Shown in pieces: positions 8,984 to 19,199 of a stretch of 64,000 nucleotides of DNA. This DNA is from Alphaproteobacteria bacterium (GTDB lineage Bacteria > Pseudomonadota > Alphaproteobacteria > UBA7887). The stretch spans positions 16,548 through 80,547 of the forward strand of contig JASLYQ010000006.1 in NCBI GenBank assembly GCA_030739735.1. Reading direction: 5' to 3'. The notes under the pieces were generated by a model. The model did not search any database and was not told the DNA's origin. It was given only the letters and a program-made list of their open reading frames with translations. Each line of letters opens with the position of its first letter. The stretch's first letter is position 1. Position numbers and translations under genes: made by a program.

Positions 8984-11534
8984 TGACGATTCGGTTTGGC
9001 ACGACAATCACCTTGCGTACATCCTTACCGGCGATCGCCGCTGCCACCTTGGGCTCGGCCAGGGCCTCGGCTTCGACAGAGGCGCGGTCCGCGTTGGGCG
9101 CGAGTTCGAGCGTGGCGCGCTTCTTGCCGTTAACCTGCACTGCGACCACCACGCGCTCTGCGGCAACCAGCGCCGGGTCGGCTTCAGGCCAGGGCTCGCG
9201 GCAGATATAGCCGTCATGGCCGAGACGGCGCCAGGCTTCCTCAGCGAAATGAGGCATCATAGGCGCCACTAGCAGGACCAGCGTCTCTAGCGATTCGCGC
9301 AGCACGGCGCCAGCCTGTGGGCCGGCCGGCTCGTAAGCCGCGATGGCGTTGGAAAGTGCGCGAATATGCGCGACCGCACGGTTAAAGTGGAAGCGCTCGA
9401 TGTCGTCGCTCACTGCGGCGATGGTGAAGTGGATGACACGCCTAAGCTTAAACTCGGGGCCCGCCGCATCGAGGTTGTCCGGCATAGCGCTTCCCGCAAC
9501 GGACAGGGCGGTAGCCGGCTCAGTGACCATGCGCCAAAGTCGTTGCACGTAGCGCCAGACGCCCTCGATGCCTGCTTCCGTCCATTCAAGGTCGCGCTCG
9601 GGAGGGCTATCCGAGAGCATGAATAGCCGTGCCGAATCGGCGCCGTAGCGCGCGATCATATTCTCCGGATCGATGACGTTGCGCCGCGACTTACTCATCT
9701 TCTCCGAGCGCCCGACGCTGACCGGCGCGCCGTCGCTGCACCGCGTCGCCCCGTCCTCGCTGCGCGTCACCTCCTCAGGATAAAGCCAGCTGCCATCCTC
9801 AGCGCGATAGGTCTCGTGGCAGACCATGCCTTGTGCAAGCAGGCCGGAGAACGGCTCGTCGAACTCGACATAGCCGCAGCGCCTTAGCGCGCGCATGAAG
9901 AAGCGCGAATAGAGCAGATGCAGGATGGCATGCTCGATGCCGCCAATATATTGGTCGACCGGCATCCAGCGCTGCATCGCCTCGGGCTCCAGCGGCACCT
10001 CCGCGTGGGCACAGGCGAAGCGGGCAAAATACCAAGAGGAATCGACAAAGGTATCGAAGGTATCGGTGTCGCGCTCGGCTTCGGCCCCGCATGACGGGCA
10101 AGTGACGGTCTTCCACGCCGCATGCCGGTCGAGTGGATTCCCCGGCTGGTCGAAGCTGACATCGTCAGGCAGGATCACCGGCAAGTCTTCCTCCGGCACC
10201 GGCACGATACCGCAACTCGCGCAGTGCACGACGGGGATCGGACAGCCCCAATAGCGCTGGCGCGAGGCGATCCAGTCGCGCAGGCGATAGGTGGTCTCGC
10301 CTTCGCCATCGCCGCTCTCGGCAAGCCGGGCGATGACTGCCGCCTTGGCCTCCTCGACGTCGAGGCCGTCGAGAAAATCCGAGTTGACCAGCACACCGTC
10401 TTCCATGAAGGCCTCGCCGGATACAGTAAAGCTCTTCTCGGCGTTGCGTGGGCGCACCACGGTAAGGATCGGTAATTCGTACTTGGTGGCAAAATCGAAG
10501 TCGCGCTGATCGTGCGCCGGCACGCCGAAAATGGCACCTGTGCCATATGCCATGAGTACGAAGTTGGCGACATAGATTGGCAGGGTTACGCCCTCGGCGA
10601 GCGGATGGATCGCCTCCAGCTCCGTGCAATAACCCATCTTCTCGGCCGTCTCGAGGTCGGCTTCGGAGGTGCCGATGCGGTTGCACTCGGCGATGAAATC
10701 GGCCAGTGCTGAATCCGATTCGGCAAGCTCCACCGCCAGCGGGTGATTTGCGGCAATAGCGCAGAAGCTGGCACCGAACAGCGTGTCCGGCCGGGTAGTG
10801 AAGACCTCCAGGCGATCATCGCGGCCCCCCAGGCGGAAGCGCAGCCGTGCGCCCTCGGAGCGGCCAATCCAGTTGGCCTGCATGGTCCGGACGGAATCGG
10901 GCCAGCGCTCCAGCTCGTCGAGCGCATCGAGCAGGGAATCGGCAAAATCGGTAATGCGGAACATCCATTGCGGCAGCAGGCGTCGCTCGACTAGTGCGCC
11001 CGAGCGCCAGCCACGCCCCTCAATGACCTGCTCGTTGGCAAGCACGGTATGATCGGCGGGGTCCCAATTGACCCAGGCCTCCTTGCGGTAGACCAAGTCT
11101 TCGGTGAGCATGTCGAGGAACATCTTCTGCTCGTGCCGGTAATAGTCAGGTGAGCAGGTTGTGACCTCGCGGCTCCAGTCGTAGGACAGGCCCATAGACT
11201 TGAGCTGCTCGCGCATGGTGGTGATGTTGCTCCAGGTCCACTCGGCGGGATGGACGCCCTGTTCCATGGCCGCGTTCTCGGCCGGCATGCCGAAGGCGTC
11301 CCAGCCCATGGGGTGCAATACGTTGAAGCCGCGCGCGCGCTTGTAGCGCGCCAGCAGATCGCCGAGCGTATAAACGCGCACATGGCCCATATGGATGCGA
11401 CCGGAGGGATAGGGAAACATCTCGAGAACGTAGTAGGGCGGCCGCTCATCGTCGTCATCGGTGGCAAAACTCGAATCCGCCTCCCAGGCCTTTTGCCATT
11501 TGGGCTCGGTCGTTTGCGGATCGTATCGCGCCAT
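8970..11534 (-). CDS. leuS: Leucyl-tRNA synthetase
   Basis: An 854-aa class I aminoacyl-tRNA synthetase. The HIGH-type motif is [13 protein letters not shown] near residue 40; the KMSKS motif is [14 protein letters not shown]. The CP1 editing domain (about residues 220-415) carries the conserved TRPDTLFGA. The paired Cys of CASCG and CPSCG indicate a zinc ribbon. The ATG at 11534 (MARYDP) is chosen by homology; the open frame extends 22 codons upstream without conservation. It is followed by lptE and holA. Confidence 0.97.
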   Translation of the reverse strand: MARYDPQTTEPKWQKAWEADSSFATDDDDERPPYYVLEMFPYPSGRIHMGHVRVYTLGDLLARYKRARGFNVLHPMGWDAFGMPAENAAMEQGVHPAEWTWSNITTMREQLKSMGLSYDWSREVTTCSPDYYRHEQKMFLDMLTEDLVYRKEAWVNWDPADHTVLANEQVIEGRGWRSGALVERRLLPQWMFRITDFADSLLDALDELERWPDSVRTMQANWIGRSEGARLRFRLGGRDDRLEVFTTRPDTLFGASFCAIAANHPLAVELAESDSALADFIAECNRIGTSEADLETAEKMGYCTELEAIHPLAEGVTLPIYVANFVLMAYGTGAIFGVPAHDQRDFDFATKYELPILTVVRPRNAEKSFTVSGEAFMEDGVLVNSDFLDGLDVEEAKAAVIARLAESGDGEGETTYRLRDWIASRQRYWGCPIPVVHCASCGIVPVPEEDLPVILPDDVSFDQPGNPLDRHAAWKTVTCPSCGAEAERDTDTFDTFVDSSWYFARFACAHAEVPLEPEAMQRWMPVDQYIGGIEHAILHLLYSRFFMRALRRCGYVEFDEPFSGLLAQGMVCHETYRAEDGSWLYPEEVTRSEDGATRCSDGAPVSVGRSEKMSKSRRNVIDPENMIARYGADSARLFMLSDSPPERDLEWTEAGIEGVWRYVQRLWRMVTEPATALSVAGSAMPDNLDAAGPEFKLRRVIHFTIAAVSDDIERFHFNRAVAHIRALSNAIAAYEPAGPQAGAVLRESLETLVLLVAPMMPHFAEEAWRRLGHDGYICREPWPEADPALVAAERVVVAVQVNGKKRATLELAPNADRASVEAEALAEPKVAAAIAGKDVRKVIVVPNRIVNVVV

Positions 11535-11631
11535 CGGGAGTCCGTTCTTGGCTTCAGAGAATGTTCGATAAATCTCACCAGCGCTGCGCCTCATCAGCAC
11601 CAGCCCAACGGCCGCGTCTGGCCCGCCCGGA

Positions 11632-12204
11632 CTACTCTTGGTTGGCGAGGGTGCGAATTCTGAGTAGGCGAGCGCGCCTCAGAATGGCGTTCTCCAGATC
11701 TGTTGACATGGAATCGGCGACAGCCGCATCGACCCAGCCGTTGGCGCCCTGCTCCTGACGGAACACCGCAACCCGGACACCGTCGGCTCGCATGGCCCGA
11801 TCGAGAATGAAGGCCGAGATCTTAAAGCGCTCGTTCGGCGTTTGCGGTGGGGTATACCAGTCGGTGATGATGACGCCGCCAAAAGGATCGGCTGAGGTCA
11901 GCGGCAGGAAGGCAAGGGTGTCGATCGAAGCCCGCCAGAGGAAGCTGTTGACACCGATGCCGGCGCCACCGCCGCCGTCGTCCGGCCGGTAGTCGGGTTC
12001 GCCCAGCAAGACGATGCCGCCGTCCCCAAAAAGGGACCCGCTGCTGTCGATGCCGGGCCTGTTCGGATGGGTGCCATAGGTGGAACTATCGTCGGAAGGA
12101 TAGGCCGTCTCGATGTCTAAATCGTCGCCGCAGCCCGACAGGGTGGGCAACAGCAATGCTACGGCCATCGCCAAGCCCAGCGAGCGCTGCGAGTAGAGTG
12201 CCAC
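11632..12204 (-). CDS. DUF3576 lipoprotein
   Basis: A protein of about 190 aa with a signal peptide ending in lipobox LSGC (Cys25 from this start). It continues into a Gly/Asp-rich linker and a globular domain with [28 protein letters not shown], the hallmark of DUF3576. It lies directly upstream of leuS on the same strand, as in many alphaproteobacteria, and is presumably a periplasm-facing envelope lipoprotein of unknown function. The start is uncertain: GTG 12204 gives a good signal peptide, TTG 12225 and ATG 12168 are alternatives, and none has a strong ribosome-binding site. Confidence 0.85.
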   Translation of the reverse strand: MALYSQRSLGLAMAVALLLPTLSGCGDDLDIETAYPSDDSSTYGTHPNRPGIDSSGSLFGDGGIVLLGEPDYRPDDGGGGAGIGVNSFLWRASIDTLAFLPLTSADPFGGVIITDWYTPPQTPNERFKISAFILDRAMRADGVRVAVFRQEQGANGWVDAAVADSMSTDLENAILRRARLLRIRTLANQE

Positions 12205-12261
12205 AGATGAAGCGGTCAAAAGCAAGCGTAGCCTCAGTCAGCGGCCATGCCGCAGCCAACG

Positions 12262-12293
12262 AAAAAGGGGCGACAGCATAGCTGTCGCCCCTT
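12262..12293 (-). terminator. Rho-independent terminator after the porin gene
   Basis: An 11-bp perfect stem (12267-12277 with 12281-12291) has a 3-nt loop. On the minus strand a run of five T follows the stem. It lies 28 nt beyond the porin stop and insulates the DUF3576-leuS operon. Confidence 0.9.
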
Positions 12294-12320
12294 CTCAAGT
12301 CGAGAACCAAAGCTTCCTGA

Positions 12321-13619
12321 TCAGAAGCTCATCTGCAAACCGCTAAAGACCGCTATAGCGTCGTTATCCAGGTTGGCCGCACCGTTGACGGCGAAGTCGG
12401 TCGCGTTTTGAGTGTGGTCGATGTCAACACCCTGTATGCCAGTATGCCAACTGAGGCCTGGAGCGACCTGATAATTCGAGCCGATTGTCCAGATATCAAC
12501 CTCGTACGTCTCGCCCAGCGCTGACGGCGCGACCGTGAAGCCAGTCGTAACGCCAGTGGTGGCATGGGCGAGCGCCGCAGCCGCGGTAACCACCCGGTTC
12601 GAGGATACGACTTCAGTGGAAACGTACTGCACCTCGAAACTTAACGGTCCAGCCCAGTAGGCCGCATCTAGACCCCAGCCGTCGCTCTTGAAGCCGTAGT
12701 CGCGGCCCTTGATGGCACCTGAGGTGCCTTCATCATAGTATTGGCCGCCCACCTGGAAGCTACCCCAACCGATCTGAGCGCTGAGCATGTACATGCCCAA
12801 ACCGCTCACGTCCTTGTGGGTGTTCAGACCAGTTGTGCCGGTGGCAGCCGAGAGATAGCCATCGGAAATGGCGCCGACAGCCGATAATCCGACATTGACA
12901 TCGCCAAAGTCGCCCTTCCACTGGCCACCGAAACCGATCTTGTCCTTGTAAACGCCGGCGGCATTGTCAACAGCGTTGACGGCATTGTCAGACGTATTGG
13001 GGGCGTAAGTGATTCCAGCCTGGAAGCCCGATACGATCGGAGTGTAATAGGTGACACCGATCCCCTTAGAGAACCATTGGCGGTATGGCGCGCCAGCGCG
13101 AGACCTGATGCCAGACACGGCTGCACCGCCACCATCGGCTGCGCCCGCGGGCATGGCAATGTAGCGCAGCCCAGCGTCAATACCGCCGTTAGCGCCGGCA
13201 TAGGTTCTACACGTCGGACAGAGGGCCATGCCTGAGTCGGCGTGGAAGTTGTTGCCAAACTCAAGCGAGCCCCAGCCACCATTCATAAAAATGTACTCAC
13301 GGCCAGGCCAACCGTTCGTATTTACGCCGCCGGTGGCCATGTGTATCGTCGCGCCATAGGCGAGGCCGTTATCAGCCGTCAACTCGCCGTTCATCCAGAT
13401 CTCGGCAAAACGGCCATTTATCATACCATGATCTGAGGTATTGGCGCTGCCTGCGTAGTTGTCGTTAGAGGCTGTGCCTACTTCCCACTGCGACACCATT
13501 CCCGCGGTTAGAACTTGCGTGCCGTCCTCATCTTGCGACTGGAGGGGTACGGCAAGCGCGCTACCAGCGACCACCGATGCCCCAACCAGTGCGGTAGTTC
13601 CAAGAAGAAGTTTCTTCAT
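12321..13619 (-). CDS. Gram-negative porin (outer-membrane beta-barrel)
   Basis: A 432-aa protein with a cleavable signal peptide (MKKLLLGTTALVGASVVAGSALA). The mature part is rich in alternating Gly/aromatic beta strands and ends in Phe (LQMSF), the usual beta-barrel assembly signal. FNGGWGSLEFGN-type and SGFQAGITYAP-type strands fit general porins of the porin_4 type. The ATG at 13619 starts the signal peptide; an in-frame start 18 nt upstream is less likely. A strong terminator follows and a region of about 290 nt without genes precedes it, so it is probably monocistronic and highly expressed. Substrate specificity cannot be read. Confidence 0.9.
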   Translation of the reverse strand: MKKLLLGTTALVGASVVAGSALAVPLQSQDEDGTQVLTAGMVSQWEVGTASNDNYAGSANTSDHGMINGRFAEIWMNGELTADNGLAYGATIHMATGGVNTNGWPGREYIFMNGGWGSLEFGNNFHADSGMALCPTCRTYAGANGGIDAGLRYIAMPAGAADGGGAAVSGIRSRAGAPYRQWFSKGIGVTYYTPIVSGFQAGITYAPNTSDNAVNAVDNAAGVYKDKIGFGGQWKGDFGDVNVGLSAVGAISDGYLSAATGTTGLNTHKDVSGLGMYMLSAQIGWGSFQVGGQYYDEGTSGAIKGRDYGFKSDGWGLDAAYWAGPLSFEVQYVSTEVVSSNRVVTAAAALAHATTGVTTGFTVAPSALGETYEVDIWTIGSNYQVAPGLSWHTGIQGVDIDHTQNATDFAVNGAANLDNDAIAVFSGLQMSF

Positions 13620-13908
13620 AAGGTTTTCGACCTCCACACTGTGGGTCCATGGGTCCGCGGCTGCATGAACCCCGTGACCCGGCTCTTAACAATCGCCTGG
13701 GCAACCAACACAACAAGTCGCCAGGCCCAAAATGGTCGCTCTCAAGGTCGCTTGCCAATCCTCGGCACATCCCTCGAAACCGGCGCGCGCAACATAAGCT
13801 ACGCACGTCGTCCAGTTTAACTATTTTATGGGCATGCAAATCAACCTTTTCCGACGTCGGACTGCGTTCTTCATGTTACGTTGTGGCAAAAAAGCAACAA
13901 ATGGCGCC

Positions 13909-16900
13909 TCAACTAGTGTCCCGGGTGGGTTCTGGCTCAGCTAGGGCGGCCGCCAGCGGCGCGAGCGCTTCCCCCAGACGTTGTGCCCCTTCGTGACACA
14001 TCGCGCGTTGCCGGTCCACGATGGCAGCGCAAGCGGCCTCTTCGGCAAGGTCGAGGAAGCGCAGCAACGCTGCTGCTGCTTCTGTCGGCCTGTCGAGGAG
14101 GTCCGCGAAGGCGATCTCATGCACGGGCAGCGCCAGGACTTGCCGCCAATGGTCGAGCAGGCGCGCCACATTGCGGGCATGGCCGCCGATATCGCCGAGA
14201 TCGTAGGCATAGGGGCTGGCGCCGGCGAAATCCTCAAAATAGCAGGCGAGGCCGGCATCCAGCGGGTCGCGGTGGCAGATCACCACGCGGGCATCCGGGA
14301 ACAAGCTTTGCGCCAGGCCGAGGTGGAAGACGTTGCCGGGGACCGCTTCGACGGCCCAGACTACGCTGGGCGCGCGCTCGGCCAGGCGCGTGCGGTGCGC
14401 TGTCGCCACGGTCGCACCGCCCTCACCGGCCAGCGCAGCCATATCATCGAGATAGCCGAAGCCCTGGCCACCGAGGCTCCGCGCGCTGGCGTGCAGCAGG
14501 CCGGCCGGGCCGAGGCCTTTGATGCGCGAATGGGAGGCAAGCATGCGTTCGACTAGGCGCATCCCTGAGCGCTGCATGCCGACCACGAAGAGCGGGCGCG
14601 GTTCGTTGGGTGCCAGCGCTACGAGGGGGCCGGCGGGAAAGGCAGCGATGAGGCGTTCGACCAGGGCCGTCTCTGCTGCCAGGTCCAAGCGCACGCCTTT
14701 GAGGCGATTGGCCTCGTGCGCGGTCTCCAATGCGGCTTTCGCCTCGCCCAGGCGGTAGCGGGCGCGGGCCAGGGCGAAGAGCAGCTGGCTGCGCAGCACC
14801 CCAGGCAGGTCGTCGCGCGCGAGGGCTGCCTCCAGGCCATCTCTTGCCGATGCCAGCTCGGCCGGACCGGCGGTTTCGGCACGCGCCAGGGCGAGCTCGG
14901 GTTCATCGCCCGAGAGGCCCGCGAGCAACACCCTAGCGCCCGCTTGGTCGTCGAGCGCGGCGAGGCCGCATGCCGCGGCCGCCGCCGCGCCGCGCCTGGC
15001 GGCTGTACGGAAGGTCGCCGCGGCGGCCTCATCTCTGCCGGCAAACGCGTAGGCGTTGGCCAGTTCGCAGAGCAAGACGCCCGAGGTCGGGGCCTTGTCA
15101 CGCGTCCGCTCCAGCACCGCCACTGCCTGCTCGACTTCGCCGGTCTGCTGCAGGGCCGTGGCCAGGCGCCGGGCGCCTGCGGGCTCGCCCGGAACCAGGG
15201 CGTGGAGTTCGCGATAGGCTGCGAGCGCCGCGTCCAACTTGCCCGCTTGCATTAGGACGTCGCCGAGGGCGAGGCGAATCTGCGGCACCGTCGGCTGTAA
15301 CTGGGCGGCCCGCGCCAGGACCAGCTCAGCGCCCGGCAGGTCGCCAGTCTCGGCCAGGGCCTGACCGAGATGGGTCAGCCCACGGGCATCGTCGGGCTCG
15401 TGCTCTAAGCCCTTGCGGAAATGCCCCAGCGCCTCGTCAAAACGGCCCTGGGCTGCGACTGCCAGTCCGAGATTGTGGTGGCCTCCGGCGAAGGCGGGGT
15501 CGGCGGCAGTGGCGGCGCGGAACTCTTGCTCGCCTTCCTTGGCCTCGCCTCGTTTCAGGAGCGCCTGGCCTAAGGCATTGCGAACGCTGGCATTTTTTGG
15601 CTCGACGCGGGCCGCCATGCGAAAATGCTCCAGCGCCTCCTGCCCCTTGCCCTTGCCTTGTTCCAACAAACCCAGCTGCATCAGTGTCGGCGCATGCCGC
15701 GGAGCGCGCGCGAGGATGTTGCGATAGAGGGTTTCGGCTGTGGTGAGGTCGCCGTTACGGTGCGCTTCTGCCGCCGTTTCGAACAACCGCGCCGCAGCGT
15801 TGGCATCCTCCCAGGCCGGGTCGTCGACAGCCGGCGAGGCGAGCGCCTCGACGAGCGGTGCGAGATGCGCAGCATAGTGTTCGTGGCGTTTGACCGAGCC
15901 GCGGTAGATGGGTTGGCGCACCTGATCGTAGCTCGCCGTCAGGGTGCGGCGGGAGGAGCTGTGAAAGGCGAGACAGGCGTCGTCCCAAGGCAGGCCGAGG
16001 AAGGCGATCATCTGCCGGCTCACGCGCTCCTGATCGGCGACCAGCTCTTCGTAAGAAACCTCAAGCAGCTCGATGCCGCCGTCGCCCTGCCAATGGGCCA
16101 TGAGGCGCTCGTAAAGCCGATGCTGTGCGCCGAGGCTCGCCAGGTCGTGTGCAAAGCCGAGACCGTAAAAGAAATTCTGGAAATAGCACGACAGGCAGGT
16201 GTCGATCGGGTCGCGGGTGCAATGGATGATGCGCGCGCGAGGGAACAGCTGGGCGATCAGGCCCAGGTGGCGATGATTGTGTGGCAGCTTGTCGGTGGTC
16301 CGCTCGGCATTGCTCGAGAGCGCCGCAAGGCGCTCCAGGTGGGCCTCGGCGAAGCGGTCGAGCAATGCCTGATCGGCATCCGCCATGCAGTCCGGGAAGC
16401 GCGCGTCGCCGCCCATCTCGATGGCCATGGCCTTGCTGAGGTTGGGGATATCGGAAAGTTCGCCGGCGCCGTGCACGGCGGGATGGCTGGCCAGGATGGC
16501 TTCGACCAGGCTGGTGCCCGAGCGCGGCATGCCGACGATAAACACCGGCACTTCGCTGGTGTTGCTCGCCTGCGCCAGGCCTTCGCGCCAGCCCGCGTTA
16601 TAGACGCGCTCGTTGGCCGCGGCGTCGCGCACCTGGTTGGCATGGTCATAGGGCCGCGAGTCTAGCGCGTTGCCGCGAGCGTAGGCATCGAAGGCGTCGT
16701 CGTAAAGGCCGAGCGAATCGTTGAGGTCGCCGAGGCGGAAATACAGCACCTGTCGGGTCTCGTCATCGAGCTCGTGGTCGTCCAGCAATGCGACGATTCT
16801 GTCTCGCGCCTCCTGGCGCCGGTCGAGGCGCTTGGCCAGGACGGCGAACTCGGTGACCACGGAGGGGTCCTCGGGCGCGCTGTCGAGCAGCGGCTCGAAT

Positions 16901-17598
16901 CGCCGCCAGGCTTCGTCAAACCTTCCCTGACGCTCGAGATTATTGACCTGATCGACGGTAATTATGGTGCCATCTTCGCCGCTGGTGCCGGCGCGCTCGA
17001 ACAGCGTCAGGGCCTCCTCGTAGCGGTCGGCATGTTCGAGTGCCCGGCCCAGATACCTCTGAATCACCGAGTTTTCCGGTTTCAGTGCCAAGGCCCTTTC
17101 AAGGCACGGCACCGCTTTGTCGGGCTTGCGCTCCTTCATCAAGATGATGCCGAGATTGGCCAGCGTCTCGGGATTTTCGGGCCTGAGCTCGAGAGCGGCG
17201 GCAAAATGCGGTGCTGCCTCCTCGCCGCGGTGCAACTCACCCAGAGCGACGCCGAGATTGTTGTGCGCCGCGCCGTGCTGGGGCTCGAGCCTGAGCGCAG
17301 TCTCGAAATGGGGCACTGATTCCTCCGTGCGCTCGCTCTGGCGCAACGCCTCGCCGAGGTTGTTGTGGAAATCGGCGGCGTCGGGTGCCAGTGCCACGGC
17401 TTTTTCGAAATGGGGAATGGCGCGCTCAGGCTTGCCCAACTCGGAGGCAACGATCCCCGCCATGTTCCAGACTAGCGGGTGCTGTGGAATGCCCTTGGTC
17501 AGCTCACCGACCAGCGGGCGCGCCTCGGCAAAGCGCTGCTCGCGCATCAGGCGCACGGCCTTATCCAGCTTTTTCTGATGTTTCTCGCGGGGCGTCAT
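13909..17598 (-). CDS. Duplicated TPR-sulfotransferase protein
   Basis: A 1229-aa protein with two copies of a TPR array followed by a sulfotransferase domain. TPR array 1 covers about residues 10-330 (repeated LGEALRQ, NNLGVAL, NLGIIL patterns). Sulfotransferase 1 begins near 350 with VFIVGMPRSGTSLVEAIL, the PAPS-binding loop, and contains IHCTRDPIDTCLSCYFQNF. TPR array 2 covers about 610-980. Sulfotransferase 2 begins near 1000 with LFVVGMQRSGMRLVERML and contains VICHRDPLDAGLACYFEDF. The second PAPS loop has lost the usual Pro and Thr-Ser. The ATG at 17598 is chosen because upstream codons overlap the thiE end and are unconserved. The acceptor is unknown. Confidence 0.88.
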   Translation of the reverse strand: MTPREKHQKKLDKAVRLMREQRFAEARPLVGELTKGIPQHPLVWNMAGIVASELGKPERAIPHFEKAVALAPDAADFHNNLGEALRQSERTEESVPHFETALRLEPQHGAAHNNLGVALGELHRGEEAAPHFAAALELRPENPETLANLGIILMKERKPDKAVPCLERALALKPENSVIQRYLGRALEHADRYEEALTLFERAGTSGEDGTIITVDQVNNLERQGRFDEAWRRFEPLLDSAPEDPSVVTEFAVLAKRLDRRQEARDRIVALLDDHELDDETRQVLYFRLGDLNDSLGLYDDAFDAYARGNALDSRPYDHANQVRDAAANERVYNAGWREGLAQASNTSEVPVFIVGMPRSGTSLVEAILASHPAVHGAGELSDIPNLSKAMAIEMGGDARFPDCMADADQALLDRFAEAHLERLAALSSNAERTTDKLPHNHRHLGLIAQLFPRARIIHCTRDPIDTCLSCYFQNFFYGLGFAHDLASLGAQHRLYERLMAHWQGDGGIELLEVSYEELVADQERVSRQMIAFLGLPWDDACLAFHSSSRRTLTASYDQVRQPIYRGSVKRHEHYAAHLAPLVEALASPAVDDPAWEDANAAARLFETAAEAHRNGDLTTAETLYRNILARAPRHAPTLMQLGLLEQGKGKGQEALEHFRMAARVEPKNASVRNALGQALLKRGEAKEGEQEFRAATAADPAFAGGHHNLGLAVAAQGRFDEALGHFRKGLEHEPDDARGLTHLGQALAETGDLPGAELVLARAAQLQPTVPQIRLALGDVLMQAGKLDAALAAYRELHALVPGEPAGARRLATALQQTGEVEQAVAVLERTRDKAPTSGVLLCELANAYAFAGRDEAAAATFRTAARRGAAAAAACGLAALDDQAGARVLLAGLSGDEPELALARAETAGPAELASARDGLEAALARDDLPGVLRSQLLFALARARYRLGEAKAALETAHEANRLKGVRLDLAAETALVERLIAAFPAGPLVALAPNEPRPLFVVGMQRSGMRLVERMLASHSRIKGLGPAGLLHASARSLGGQGFGYLDDMAALAGEGGATVATAHRTRLAERAPSVVWAVEAVPGNVFHLGLAQSLFPDARVVICHRDPLDAGLACYFEDFAGASPYAYDLGDIGGHARNVARLLDHWRQVLALPVHEIAFADLLDRPTEAAAALLRFLDLAEEAACAAIVDRQRAMCHEGAQRLGEALAPLAAALAEPEPTRDTS

Positions 17599-17656
17599 TG
17601 CGGCGCCGGTATAGCACCGATCGGGATGGCCGAGAAGTCGTGGACTTGTTCCCGAA

Positions 17657-18313
17657 TTAGCCCTTTTTGCTAGCGCGTCCCGCGGGATGAGTTGATTGGC
17701 AGCCATCGACCCACGCTGCTCCTTGCGTGGTCTCTGGGCGATCTGCCAGCGCCCCGAGCGCCGCGATACCGCAGGCGCCGCTGCCCCATAGACGGGTGGC
17801 GGTGCGGTCACTGATTCCGCCAAGCGCATAGACTGGCAATCGGGCCTGACGGACGAGGTTGGCGAAGCGCACAGGACCGAGCGCGTGGGCGCCGGGATGG
17901 CTGGCGGTGGCGAAGACCGGTGAGATCAGGCAGGCAGTGGCGCCCGCGCGCGCCGCGCGCACCAGCGCGGCCCGATCATGGGCCGCTGCGGTTACCATGT
18001 CGCGCTGGCGCCGGGCCCGCGCGACCAGGCCTTGTGGCAGGTGCACCCCGGCGCCGAGCGAAGCTGCCAGCCGGGCATCGTCGCCGATCAACAAGGTGAG
18101 ACGCTGGCGCCGGCAAAGCCGGGCGAGGGCCTTGGCAAGGTGCGCCCTGTCCGGTGCATCGTAGTCGCGTAGCAGCACGGCCGAGCCCGCCGGCAGGTGC
18201 GCCGCGGCGGTGAGTGGATCGGCCAGGCGCTTGCGATCTACGATGAGGATCAACGGCGGCAGGCCGCTGCCGTGTCGCGAATTGAGTCGCCGAGCCCAGT
18301 TTGCTACGGTCAT
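17657..18313 (-). CDS. Thiamine-phosphate synthase family protein (ThiE/TenI)
   Basis: A 218-aa TIM-barrel protein of the ThiE/TenI family. Seen: LLRDYDAPDR (phosphate/pyrimidine region), LLIGDDARLAASLGAGVHLPQ, LISPVFATASHPGAHALGP and VYALGGISD ... GACGIAALGAL. ThiE couples HMP-PP and thiazole phosphate to thiamine phosphate; TenI relatives aromatise thiazole tautomers. The motif set leans to ThiE, but TenI is not excluded. The open frame continues 169 codons upstream, but that part is antisense to yggS, so the ATG at 18313 is taken. Divergent from yggS with 27 nt between starts. Confidence 0.8.
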   Translation of the reverse strand: MTVANWARRLNSRHGSGLPPLILIVDRKRLADPLTAAAHLPAGSAVLLRDYDAPDRAHLAKALARLCRRQRLTLLIGDDARLAASLGAGVHLPQGLVARARRQRDMVTAAAHDRAALVRAARAGATACLISPVFATASHPGAHALGPVRFANLVRQARLPVYALGGISDRTATRLWGSGACGIAALGALADRPETTQGAAWVDGCQSTHPAGRASKKG

Positions 18314-18340
18314 GCGCAGCACACTAGAGCATGACCGCCC

Positions 18341-19033
18341 ATGGACGATACGCCCACCGTCGACATTGTCGCCAATCTCGCCGCCGTGCGCGCCCACATT
18401 GCTGACGCGGCAGAGGCTGTGGGCCGCGCGCGCGACGCCGTGACCCTGGTCGCAGTTTCGAAGAACTTTCCGGCCGAAAGTATCGTTCCCGTCCTCGAGG
18501 CCGGACAACGCGTGCTCGGGGAAAACCGCGTGCAGGAGGCGCAGGGCAAGTGGCCGGGTCTGCGCGAGCGGTTCGCCGATGTCACGCTGCATCTCATCGG
18601 CCCCCTGCAAACCAACAAGGCGCGCGAGGCGGTCGCCCTGTTTGATGTCATCGAGACCGTCGATCGGGCCAAGCTGGCGAAAGCCTTGCGTCAAGAGATG
18701 GACCGGCAGGGCTGCGAGCCCGTCTGTTACGTGCAGGTCAACACCGGCGCCGAGCCGCAGAAGGCGGGTGTGCTGCCCGGTGCCGCCGCCGCCCTCATAG
18801 AGACCTGCCGCGAGAGCCACCAGTTACCCCTGCAGGGGCTCATGTGCTTGCCCCCCATCGGAGACGACCCGGCGCGCCATTTTGACCTGCTCGCACGCAT
18901 CGCCGAAAACAACGCTCTGCCAATCCTTAGCATGGGTATGACCGCGGACTTCGAAACCGCCATCACGCACGGCGCCACTCATGTGCGCGTCGGCACCGCA
19001 ATCTTCGGGCCACGGCCGCCTCGGCAGCTCTAG
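18341..19033 (+). CDS. Pyridoxal phosphate homeostasis protein (YggS/PLPBP family)
   Basis: A 230-aa PLP-binding TIM-barrel protein of the YggS family. AVSKNFPAE carries the PLP Lys. GENRVQEAQGKW, HLIGPLQTNKAREAVALFD, SMGMTADFETAI and THVRVGTAIFG are all family hallmarks. It buffers intracellular PLP rather than catalysing a known reaction. It starts with ATG and shares a very short promoter region with the divergent thiE gene; both concern B-vitamin cofactors. Confidence 0.93.
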   Translation: MDDTPTVDIVANLAAVRAHIADAAEAVGRARDAVTLVAVSKNFPAESIVPVLEAGQRVLGENRVQEAQGKWPGLRERFADVTLHLIGPLQTNKAREAVALFDVIETVDRAKLAKALRQEMDRQGCEPVCYVQVNTGAEPQKAGVLPGAAAALIETCRESHQLPLQGLMCLPPIGDDPARHFDLLARIAENNALPILSMGMTADFETAITHGATHVRVGTAIFGPRPPRQL

Positions 19034-19199
19034 GAAAGAGATGGGCCGCACCTGCGGGTGTGTACCGACCGGTTGTCCAGCTAATCTTTCTTACCGCCTT
19101 GACGGTCACTTGAAAACGAGCTTTTGCGTCTACTTCATTAATCTTGTGCTATCGCCAATTTTTTACAGCCGTCTGCAACGCCATTAGCCAGTGCAGTTA

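Noticed and set aside
13671-13690. A partial resemblance of the porin leader to the mnmE-mnmG hairpin arm
   Set aside because: Only about eight contiguous bases agree, which is expected by chance.
13620-13908. A gene or RNA in the porin upstream gap
   Set aside because: No conserved frame, tRNA fold or terminator could be supported; it probably holds only the porin promoter and leader.
15625-16665. A 346-codon open frame antisense to the TPR-sulfotransferase gene
   Set aside because: It mirrors codon periodicity of the sense gene and encodes no recognisable domain.
18314-18820. A long upstream extension of the ThiE/TenI frame giving 387 aa
   Set aside because: The extension is the exact antisense of yggS and shows no family similarity; the ATG at 18313 gives normal length.
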